Shown here in pieces: positions 52,547-60,382 of a stretch of 64,000 nt of DNA. This DNA comes from Myxococcaceae bacterium JPH2 (GTDB taxonomy: Bacteria > Myxococcota > Myxococcia > Myxococcales > Myxococcaceae), in NCBI GenBank assembly GCA_016458225.1, contig JAEMGR010000001.1, positions 992,001 to 1,056,000 on the forward strand. Reading direction: 5' to 3'. The translations under genes were made by a program, and so were the position numbers. The stretch's first letter is position 1. Each line of letters opens with the position of its first letter. Below the pieces are notes generated by a model that did no database searches, was not told where the DNA came from, and saw only the letters and a list, made by a program, of their open reading frames with translations.

Positions 52547-55500
52547 AGCGCGCGCGCTGGCGACGACGACTGGCATGGGGACTGGGCGGCCTGGTGGCCC
52601 TGCTCGTGCTGCTCGTCGCGGGCGCCCTGCTCTTCGCGACCAGCCGTCCGGGAGAGGCGTGGCTCCTGCGCCAGGGACTCGGGATTGCGGGTGAGCAGCT
52701 CGCGGGGCGCCTGGAAGTGGGCAGTCTGGACGTGGGTCTGGGCCACGTGGCCCTCACGGACGTGAAGCTGTACACGCCCGAGGGCGAGCTGGTCGCGGAG
52801 GTCGCCCGCGTGGAGGCCCACGTGCGGCTCTCCAGGCTGCTGAAGCACTCCGTCGACCTCACCTCCGTGAAGCTCGACACGCCTCGCCTCTATCTCGCGC
52901 AGGACGAGCGGGGGCTGAACCTCTCGCGCGCGGTGGCGCCGCGACACCCCAAGCCCGAGGAGCCGCCCTCCCCCACACCCAACCGCCTGCGGCTGTCGCT
53001 GAGCGCGCTCCAGCTCACCCACGCGTACGTCGACTTCCAGCAGGAGCTGCCGGACGGTGGCCAGCGGCAGGCGCGCTTGGAGGAGTTCTCCGCGACGGGC
53101 TCGGGCACCTACGCGCTGGCGAACCAGGCGTTCACCGTGATGTTGGACGCGGCGGGCGCGCTCAGTCGTCCCACCGCGGGCCCGGTGAAGCTGACGGTGA
53201 AGGGCTCGGGACAGGAGGACGCGCGCGAGGTGGATCTCCAGCTCACCGTGGCGGGACTGGAGCTGGACGCGGCCGCGAAACAGTCGGGGCCCAAGACGCT
53301 CGCGCTGGACCTGCGGCGGCTCACGGTGGCGCCAGCCCTGGCGCAGGGGCTGCTCTCCTCCTGGCCGCTGAGGGTGCCGGTGACGGTGCGCGGGACGGCG
53401 GGCCTGGACGGCGACACGGTGAAGGCGAAGCTCGCCGCGGGCGCGGCGAAGGCCACGCTGGACGTGGACGGTGACTTCGACCTGGAGCGCCTGCGCTCGA
53501 GCGGGCTCACCGTGAAGGCGCGCGCGGTGAATCTCGCGGAGCTGATGGACGAAGGCATCGCCACGGACCTGTCCGCGGACCTCGTCGCGAAGGGCGGCGG
53601 CACGAGCCTGGAGACCCTGGACGGCGACGCGGTCCTCACCGTGTCCCCATCCGAGTACCGCGGCCAGTCGGTGGGCCCCGTGGAGGTGCGCGCGAGCGCG
53701 AAGGAAGGACGCTATCAGCTCGCGAAGCTGCGGGTGCTCGTGCCTGGAGCGTCACTCGTGGCCACGGGCGAGGGCACGACCAAGGCCCTGCGCGCCACGG
53801 GCACGCTGCAGGCGACGAACCTGGAGCAGCTCTCGCGCGCACTGAATCGGCTGGTGCCGGGCGGCGTGGTGCCACCCCTCGCGGGCGGCGGCGCGCTGGA
53901 CCTGAAGCTGGATGGCCCGCCTCGCACGCCTCACTTGAAAGCGGACGGAGACTTCGCCGCGCTCACCTACGGCGACTTCGCCATGAAGGGCCTGCGCCTG
54001 CACGTGGACATCCCCGACGTGACGCGCCCCCTCACCACCGACGCCAATCTGGCCGTGGCCGAGCTGCGCACCGGGGGCCGCGCCTTCCGCGACCTCTCCG
54101 CCGTCATCGCCACGCAGAACCAGGACCTGGAGGCGCACATCAACCTCGCCGGCGACGCGCAGTTCGCGCTCGGGCTGCGCGGACAGGTGGACCCAAGCGG
54201 CGACGGGCTGGACGTGCGCACGCTGTCGCTGTCCTGGCCCGAGGCCACCTGGACGCTGCGGCACCCCACGCACGTGCGCTTCGGCGGTGGTCGCGTGGCC
54301 GTGGAGCCGCCGCTCGCGCTGGCCTCCGAGTCGCAGTCGCTCTCGGTGGGCATGTCGAAGGTGGGCTCGCGCTTGGACGCGCGCGTGGAGCTGGGCGCGG
54401 TGGACCTCGCGAAGCTGCCGCGCCTCTTCGTGCCAGAGTCGCTGGGCCTGGGCGGCACCGTCACGGGCCACGTGGCCACGCGCGGCGCGCTGTCTCGCCC
54501 CGACGCGGATGCGGACCTCGCGTGGAAGGACGGTCGCGCGAAGGGATACGAGCACCTCGCGCTCGGGCTGAAGGCTCGCTCGTCCGGAGACCGCGCCACC
54601 GGCACGCTGAGCGCGGGGCTCCCTGCGGCGCACGCCACCGCGGACTTCGACGTCCCCATCCAGGGCCTCCTGCGGCGTCGGCGCGAGCCCGTGTCCCTGC
54701 GAGTCAACCTGGAGGATGTCGACATCGCGGGCGCCATGGCGCTCGTCCGCCCCCCCGCGCCGGAGTCCGAGTCCGACGCGCCACCAGCCCCGAGCCCCAC
54801 CGGACACCTCGCGGGCCTGCTGGAGGTCACCGGCACCGCGAAGGATCCGCGCGTGGCGCTCACCTTGCGCGGGCGCGAGCTGCGCTACACCGGCCGCCCC
54901 GAGGAACTCTTCGCGCATCCGCTCTCCTTCGAGCTGCGCGCGGGCTCGGATCCAGAAGACCAGACGCTGGACGCGCGCGTGGACGTGCAGGGCCTGGGCT
55001 CGCAGACCTACGCGGTGCTGCGCACGCCCTTCACGCTGAACGGCATGCTCTCGCGTCCGCCCACCGTGGCGCAGGCCTTGGACACCCCCGTGCAAGTGGA
55101 GGCACGGCTGGCGGACCTGTCGCTGGCGCTGCTCCAGGGCATGCCGGGTGTGGAGGCGCCCGGGGGCACGGTGTCCGTGCAGGTGGCGGCCTCGGGTTCC
55201 CTGGTGACGCCCGTGGGCCGGGTGGACGTGCTGGCCAAGAACGCCACGCTCAACGGCGCGCCGCCCATGGACGGACAGCTCGCCATCGTCGCCAGCACCG
55301 AGGACGTGAAGCTGACGCTGAACGCGCAACGGCAGCAGGAGGCGCTCGCGGAGCTGACGCTCGTGCTCAAGGCGCCCCTCGCCGCGCTGCAGGACCGCGA
55401 CGTGTTCGCCCACGTGCCCTTCGAGCTGAAGGGCCACGCGGGCCCCGTGCCTCTGCACGAGCTGCATCCGCACCCGGGCGGCGAAGCGCGCGGGCTGCAA

Positions 55501-57147
55501 GGCCTGCTCGCCCTGGAGATGCTCGCCCACGGCACGCTGGAGGCGCCGCAGGTGGACCTCACCACCACCGTGCAGAAGCTGGGCGTGGGCTCGCTCGCGC
55601 TCGGGCAGGCGCGCGCGCACTACACCTATGCGTCGCAGCGCTCCACGGTGGACGCGATGTTCTCCGGCGCCAGTGGCGGCACGCTCCAGGTGAACGGCGG
55701 CCTGACGTTGGACCTGTCACTCCCGGCGCTCCAGGCCCCATCGCTGCCCATCGCCAGCGCGCCGCTGGAGGTGAACCTGCGCGCGAACGACTTCGACCCG
55801 TCGTTCCTCTCCGGCGCCTCGCAGGCCGTGCGCACGTTGGGCGGCATCCTCCAGGCCCAGGCTCGGCTGGGCGGCACCGTGGGCGCGCCCACGTTCCAGG
55901 GCACGCTGCAGTGGACGGACGGCAAGCTGGGGCTTCAAGGGTTCGGCGAGTACCGCGGCATCCAGCTCGACCTGGATGCGACGCGCGAGAACATCCAGCT
56001 CAAGCGGCTCTCGGCGCAGGCGGGCAACGGCTCGCTGGAGCTCACCGCGCAGGCCCAGCGCGCCCAGGGCGACGAGTACGCGCTCGAAGGCAAGGGCACC
56101 ACGAAGAACTTCCCCATCGTGGTGGACGACCAGCTGCTCGCGCTCTTGAGCATGAACATGACGATGCGCGGGAGCCTGTCGGATCAGCTCGTGCACCTCA
56201 CCGACCTGTCCATCCCCGAGGCCCACGTCGAGTTGCCCGAAATCAAGCGCAAGGACCTCCAGTCGCTCGACCGTCCCACCGACGTGGTGATGGTGCGCAA
56301 CGGCGTCCCGGTGGAGCGGCGCAAGCGCAAGACCGCCACGCAGTCGCCAGCCCCCGGCACCGCGACGCCCGAGGGCGCGACCCCGACTCCCGAGCCCGAA
56401 CCGGCGCGCCGCGCGTACTGGGTCAACGTGCACGCGCCCCGGAACATCTGGGTGAAGGGCTCCGACTTGAACCTCCAGCTCGGCCTCTCGGATGACTTCC
56501 GGCTGGAGTACACGGACGAGGCCCGCATGTTCGGCGAGGTCACCGTGCTCTTCGGCCGCGTGGACGTGCTGGGCCGCCGCTTCGACGTGCAGAAGGACAG
56601 CCAGGTGCGCTTCACCGGCCCGGCCCTCGCGCCGTACATCAACGTCACGGCCGAGCACCGCAACGACTCGGCGCAGGTCACGGTGTTCGTCACCATCCGC
56701 GGCCAGGGCAAGGACATCACCCTGAAGACGAGCAGCGAGCCGCCCCTGCCCGAGTCCGAAATCTACACGCTGCTCGCCACGGGTCGCCGCACGCTGGAGC
56801 GCAACTCCGGCGCGTCCATGACGGCGGGCGCGCAGGCCGCCTCGGTGGTGGGCTCGTACATCGCCAACCAGGCGCGCAAGACGCTGGCCTCCAAGCTGCC
56901 CTTGGACGTGCTCTCCATCGAGGCCGGTGGCGCGGGGCTCGCGGGCACGAAGCTGGAGGTGGGCACCTACGTCACGGACAAAATCTACGTGGGCTACACC
57001 GGCCGCGTCGGCGCCAACCTGCAACAAGGCGAGAACGCCAACGCCGTGCGCTTCGAATACCAGTTCGGCCCTCGGTGGAGCGTGGAAGGCCAGTATGGCG
57101 ATGCGCGCCACGGCGGCCTGGACCTCATCTGGACCAACGAATACTGA
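52543..57147 (+). CDS. tamB: Translocation and assembly module protein TamB
   Basis: 1534 residues. A basic N-terminus and one membrane helix (about 12-40) anchor a very long beta-rich, taco-shaped periplasmic chain with AsmA-like early motifs (EVGSLDVGLGHVALTDVKL). The C-terminal DUF490/TamB domain ends in the usual GPRWSVEGQYGDARHGGLDL. A Pro/Thr-rich loop of about 30 residues lies near 1265-1295. Start TTG (52543) overlaps the TamA TGA as TTGA and has GGAGAG upstream, so the pair is translationally coupled. TamB bridges inner and outer membranes and is implicated in phospholipid transport and barrel assembly. Confidence 0.93.
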   Translation: MKRARWRRRLAWGLGGLVALLVLLVAGALLFATSRPGEAWLLRQGLGIAGEQLAGRLEVGSLDVGLGHVALTDVKLYTPEGELVAEVARVEAHVRLSRLLKHSVDLTSVKLDTPRLYLAQDERGLNLSRAVAPRHPKPEEPPSPTPNRLRLSLSALQLTHAYVDFQQELPDGGQRQARLEEFSATGSGTYALANQAFTVMLDAAGALSRPTAGPVKLTVKGSGQEDAREVDLQLTVAGLELDAAAKQSGPKTLALDLRRLTVAPALAQGLLSSWPLRVPVTVRGTAGLDGDTVKAKLAAGAAKATLDVDGDFDLERLRSSGLTVKARAVNLAELMDEGIATDLSADLVAKGGGTSLETLDGDAVLTVSPSEYRGQSVGPVEVRASAKEGRYQLAKLRVLVPGASLVATGEGTTKALRATGTLQATNLEQLSRALNRLVPGGVVPPLAGGGALDLKLDGPPRTPHLKADGDFAALTYGDFAMKGLRLHVDIPDVTRPLTTDANLAVAELRTGGRAFRDLSAVIATQNQDLEAHINLAGDAQFALGLRGQVDPSGDGLDVRTLSLSWPEATWTLRHPTHVRFGGGRVAVEPPLALASESQSLSVGMSKVGSRLDARVELGAVDLAKLPRLFVPESLGLGGTVTGHVATRGALSRPDADADLAWKDGRAKGYEHLALGLKARSSGDRATGTLSAGLPAAHATADFDVPIQGLLRRRREPVSLRVNLEDVDIAGAMALVRPPAPESESDAPPAPSPTGHLAGLLEVTGTAKDPRVALTLRGRELRYTGRPEELFAHPLSFELRAGSDPEDQTLDARVDVQGLGSQTYAVLRTPFTLNGMLSRPPTVAQALDTPVQVEARLADLSLALLQGMPGVEAPGGTVSVQVAASGSLVTPVGRVDVLAKNATLNGAPPMDGQLAIVASTEDVKLTLNAQRQQEALAELTLVLKAPLAALQDRDVFAHVPFELKGHAGPVPLHELHPHPGGEARGLQGLLALEMLAHGTLEAPQVDLTTTVQKLGVGSLALGQARAHYTYASQRSTVDAMFSGASGGTLQVNGGLTLDLSLPALQAPSLPIASAPLEVNLRANDFDPSFLSGASQAVRTLGGILQAQARLGGTVGAPTFQGTLQWTDGKLGLQGFGEYRGIQLDLDATRENIQLKRLSAQAGNGSLELTAQAQRAQGDEYALEGKGTTKNFPIVVDDQLLALLSMNMTMRGSLSDQLVHLTDLSIPEAHVELPEIKRKDLQSLDRPTDVVMVRNGVPVERRKRKTATQSPAPGTATPEGATPTPEPEPARRAYWVNVHAPRNIWVKGSDLNLQLGLSDDFRLEYTDEARMFGEVTVLFGRVDVLGRRFDVQKDSQVRFTGPALAPYINVTAEHRNDSAQVTVFVTIRGQGKDITLKTSSEPPLPESEIYTLLATGRRTLERNSGASMTAGAQAASVVGSYIANQARKTLASKLPLDVLSIEAGGAGLAGTKLEVGTYVTDKIYVGYTGRVGANLQQGENANAVRFEYQFGPRWSVEGQYGDARHGGLDLIWTNEY

Positions 57148-57330
57148 AGCACCCAGGTCAGCCCACACCCGCCCCAAAGGCAGACATCCCATCTTTCGAG
57201 AGAGTGGAAACTGACCGGGGCTCCACAGACGAAATGTCTGCTCATGAGACGGAGCGCGGCGAACACTCGCTGCCCTTGGGTGCCATTGCCGCGTCGGCGT
57301 CACAAAGCCGGGGTAGCGTGCACGGCAACC

Positions 57331-58641
57331 ATGCGGACCTCCTCAATCTCTCGACAGAAGCCGTGGCTGTGTCTCGTGCTCGGGCTGGTGGTGCTGGCCG
57401 GCTGCTCCGACCCGGGACCGACGGAGCCCAATCCCAATACCGACGGTGGCACGGAGAACCCGACGGACGGTGGCACGCAGCCCTCGGGCTGCATGGAGTC
57501 GCGCTTCCTCTCGCAGCTCGGCAAGGACCGGTTGATTGTGGGCGCGCAGATGGAGGACGCCACCGCGAAGGCGGCGCCCTTCGACCTGCGCTACCTGTAC
57601 GTCGCGGCGGGCATCTTCGACTCGAAGGACGCCTGCACGTCGTGCGCGTCCGGCTGCACCGCGGCGGGCACCTCGTGCGCGGGCGGGGCGTGCGGTTGGT
57701 GGGGCTGCTGGCAGTGGGACCAGGACCCTCCAGGCGCCTACGTGCGCGACTTCATCAAGACCGCGCGCGGCAACCACCAGATTCCCTTCATCACCTACTA
57801 CGAGGAGTTCCAGGCCAGCGGCTACACCGAGGGCCAGGCCCAGCTCGCCGCGCTCAACGACGTGAACTTCCTGCGCCGCTACCTGGCCGACTGGCGCTTC
57901 CTGTTGAAGCAGGTGGGCAGTGAGCAGGTGCTGCTGCAAATCGAGCCGGACCTCTGGGCCTATCTCCAGTTCTTCTCTCCGGACGGGACGCCGCGCGCCA
58001 TGCCCGCGGCGGTGGCCGCCGCCAACCCCACCGACTGCGCCTCGCACGAGAACAACGCCGCGGGCCTGAGCAAGTGCATGATCGCCATGGCGCGCAAGTA
58101 CGCGCCGAACGCGAAGGTGGGTCTGCACGCCAGCGCGTGGGCCACCAAGGTGGACGTGTCCATCAACACCAACGCGTCCTTCAACGTGGCGGGCGAGGCG
58201 AACAAGGTGGCGGACTTCCTCTCGCAGCTCGGCGCCACGGAGATGGACTTCGTCACCGTGGAGGCGTCCGACCGCGACGCAGGCTGGTACGAGAAGCAGC
58301 AAGGCAAGGCCACGTGGTGGGACACCAACAACACCAAGCTCCCCCACTTCCGTCAGGCCTTCACGTGGGCCAAGGCCGTGTCCGAGCGCCTCAACAAGCC
58401 GAACTTCTGGTGGCAGCTCCCGTTGGGAAACATGTCCCTCAACAACACGGACAACCACTGGAAGGACAACCGCGTGGACTACTTCTTCGCGCACGCGGAC
58501 GAGGTGGCCGCCGCGCACGGGGTCGGCTTCGCGTTCGGCGCGGGCGCCCTGGGCCAGACGACGCCCGAGACGGACAACGGCAACCTCGCGAAGAAGATGA
58601 ACGCCTACAAGGTCGCGGGCGGACAGCGCCCGTGCCCGTGA
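57331..58641 (+). CDS. Lipoprotein with TIM-barrel-like, glycosidase-like domain
   Basis: 436 residues. The lipobox is VLAGC (Cys25), followed by an Asn/Thr/Asp-Gly-Gly linker (TDGGTENPTDGGTQ). The domain (about 55-436) has alternating strands and helices with acidic strand ends typical of glycoside hydrolases: IPFITYYEEFQASGY, VLLQIEPDLWAYLQF, AKVGLHASAW, MDFVTVEASDRDAG, FWWQLPLGNMS. A Cys-rich loop (CTSCASGC, CGWWGC) lies near residue 105. E..D pairs on barrel strands are candidate catalytic acids. The family could not be named; an outer-membrane polysaccharide-degrading or binding role is inferred. Confidence 0.75.
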   Translation: MRTSSISRQKPWLCLVLGLVVLAGCSDPGPTEPNPNTDGGTENPTDGGTQPSGCMESRFLSQLGKDRLIVGAQMEDATAKAAPFDLRYLYVAAGIFDSKDACTSCASGCTAAGTSCAGGACGWWGCWQWDQDPPGAYVRDFIKTARGNHQIPFITYYEEFQASGYTEGQAQLAALNDVNFLRRYLADWRFLLKQVGSEQVLLQIEPDLWAYLQFFSPDGTPRAMPAAVAAANPTDCASHENNAAGLSKCMIAMARKYAPNAKVGLHASAWATKVDVSINTNASFNVAGEANKVADFLSQLGATEMDFVTVEASDRDAGWYEKQQGKATWWDTNNTKLPHFRQAFTWAKAVSERLNKPNFWWQLPLGNMSLNNTDNHWKDNRVDYFFAHADEVAAAHGVGFAFGAGALGQTTPETDNGNLAKKMNAYKVAGGQRPCP

Positions 58642-58649
58642 GGAACGAC

Positions 58650-60362
58650 TCAGAAGAGGCGTGAGAAGGTCGCGGGCACGCCGGGACGCGGATGCCAGCG
58701 CTGGCCGTCGCGAGGCAGCCAGAGCAGGTGGAAGCGTCCGGCGGGCCCCTCGTAGCGCACCGTGTGCTCGCCCCGGGACAGCGAGAACTCCGGGGTCGTC
58801 ACGCGCGCGCCGTCGATGACGAGCGTGCCGTGTGCGAGCACCTGGGCCGGCTCCACGAAGTACCGGTCCTCACGCACGGCGAGGAAGCGGTCCTCCAGGG
58901 GTTCGGCGCCCGACGCGTCGTAGCGCTGGCCCCAGAGGTACAGGTCGCCATCGAGCGGCTGGTAGTGCGCGTCCAGGAAGGCACGCAGCGTGGGCGGCAG
59001 GCCCGGGGTGCGCAGGTCGTCCACGCGCAGCACGCAGCCGCGAGACACCAGGGCCTCGGGCACCTCGCGCGCGAGCTGCTCCGCGATGGAGCCGCGCAGG
59101 TACGCGTCCGTGTAGAAATAGAAGTGCGCGTGCGGACGACTCACCGCGCCGCCCGCGTTGTCGTAGACGACGTCCTCGGGATTCGTGAGCGTCCCGATGC
59201 GCGCGAGCACCTCGCGCTGCCGGGCGTTGTCCCCACCGTCCAGCAAGTGCTCCAAGCCCGTCGCCTGGAGCGCGAGCAGCGCGCCCAACCCCACCGCCGC
59301 CTCGATGCGAGGCCCGAGCGTGCGCGGCCACATCAGCGCCAGCATCGCGCCACGCGCGGCCAACGGCGCCAACACCCCGAGGAAGGGCAACAGGCTGTAC
59401 GGGAACGGCGCGCGCTGGAGCGCGTACGCGCCAAACGTCGCGGGCACGGCGAGCACCAGCACCGCGTCCGGATGACTCCAGCGCGCCGGCCCCTCACGCA
59501 CGAGCGTCCAGACGACACGCGCGAACCCCAGCGCCGCCAAGATGAAGAACACCGGCTGCTCGCGCACGGCCGGCACGAAGAAGTCGCGCCACGAGAAGCC
59601 CGGGTAGTGGCGTTGATGCTCGGCGGCCCACGCGAAGCACCACCGCCACGTCGCGCCCCAGGACGCCGTCAGCGTGAGATACACGGCGACCAGCGCCAGC
59701 ACACTCCCCGCGCCCGCGAGGAAGGCCCGAGGCGAGCCCAACCGCGCCGGAGGACGTCCCCGTCGCCACGCGGCATCCCCCCATGAAACAAGGCCCACGA
59801 GGCCACCGTGGAACAGCACCTTCTGCGAGGCCCACGCCGCCGCGACCAGCAGCGCCCCGGACGAGAAACAGGCGCCCTTGCCGAGCGTGCGCGACGACAG
59901 CGCCGCCAGCGCGCCGAGAAACAGCGCGGTGGAGAGCGCATCCGGCCGCACCTCGGTGGCGAACCGGACGTAGGACGGCAGCGACAGCAACAGCACGGGC
60001 GCGAGCAGCGCCGCGACCGAGCCCTCACGCCGGTTGATGCCCCAGACGGCCAGCGCCGCGCCCGCCAGTGGCACGAGCATGGCCGCGCGCAGGACGAGCA
60101 TCGTGCTCGGTGCATCCCCCCACACCCAGAACAGCGGCGCGAGGAGTTGGTAGACGAGCGGGAGGTGCACCTCGAAGAAGTCGCGGTACGGCACCTGCCC
60201 ATGCGCCATCAGCCATGCCGAGTGCGCGTACTGGAACTCGTCGATGCTGAAGGACTTGTGCAGCGCGAGCCGCGCGGCCTCGAACGCGAGCAGGACCAAC
60301 GCTCCGCCCAACCAACCCCACGCCACTCGCGTCCAGCGGGACTCCGTCATCGGCGGCGTCAT
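58650..60362 (-). CDS. GT39-type membrane glycosyltransferase
   Basis: 570 residues with about 10-12 membrane helices. After the first helix the acidic pair in FSIDEFQYAHSAWLMAHG matches the Asp-Glu of ArnT/PMT-type enzymes that take sugars from polyprenyl phosphate. A C-terminal ~140-residue periplasmic domain is soluble (VVYDNAGGAVSRPHAHFYFY). Sugar and acceptor are unknown; lipid A, glycoprotein or exopolysaccharide are possible. AAGGAG lies nine bases before the ATG. It ends 8 bp from the convergent lipoprotein gene and is separated from the VWA gene by 20 bp, so may be its operon partner. Confidence 0.85.
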   Translation of the reverse strand: MTPPMTESRWTRVAWGWLGGALVLLAFEAARLALHKSFSIDEFQYAHSAWLMAHGQVPYRDFFEVHLPLVYQLLAPLFWVWGDAPSTMLVLRAAMLVPLAGAALAVWGINRREGSVAALLAPVLLLSLPSYVRFATEVRPDALSTALFLGALAALSSRTLGKGACFSSGALLVAAAWASQKVLFHGGLVGLVSWGDAAWRRGRPPARLGSPRAFLAGAGSVLALVAVYLTLTASWGATWRWCFAWAAEHQRHYPGFSWRDFFVPAVREQPVFFILAALGFARVVWTLVREGPARWSHPDAVLVLAVPATFGAYALQRAPFPYSLLPFLGVLAPLAARGAMLALMWPRTLGPRIEAAVGLGALLALQATGLEHLLDGGDNARQREVLARIGTLTNPEDVVYDNAGGAVSRPHAHFYFYTDAYLRGSIAEQLAREVPEALVSRGCVLRVDDLRTPGLPPTLRAFLDAHYQPLDGDLYLWGQRYDASGAEPLEDRFLAVREDRYFVEPAQVLAHGTLVIDGARVTTPEFSLSRGEHTVRYEGPAGRFHLLWLPRDGQRWHPRPGVPATFSRLF

Positions 60363-60382
60363 ACCTTGAATCTCCTTGGGCC

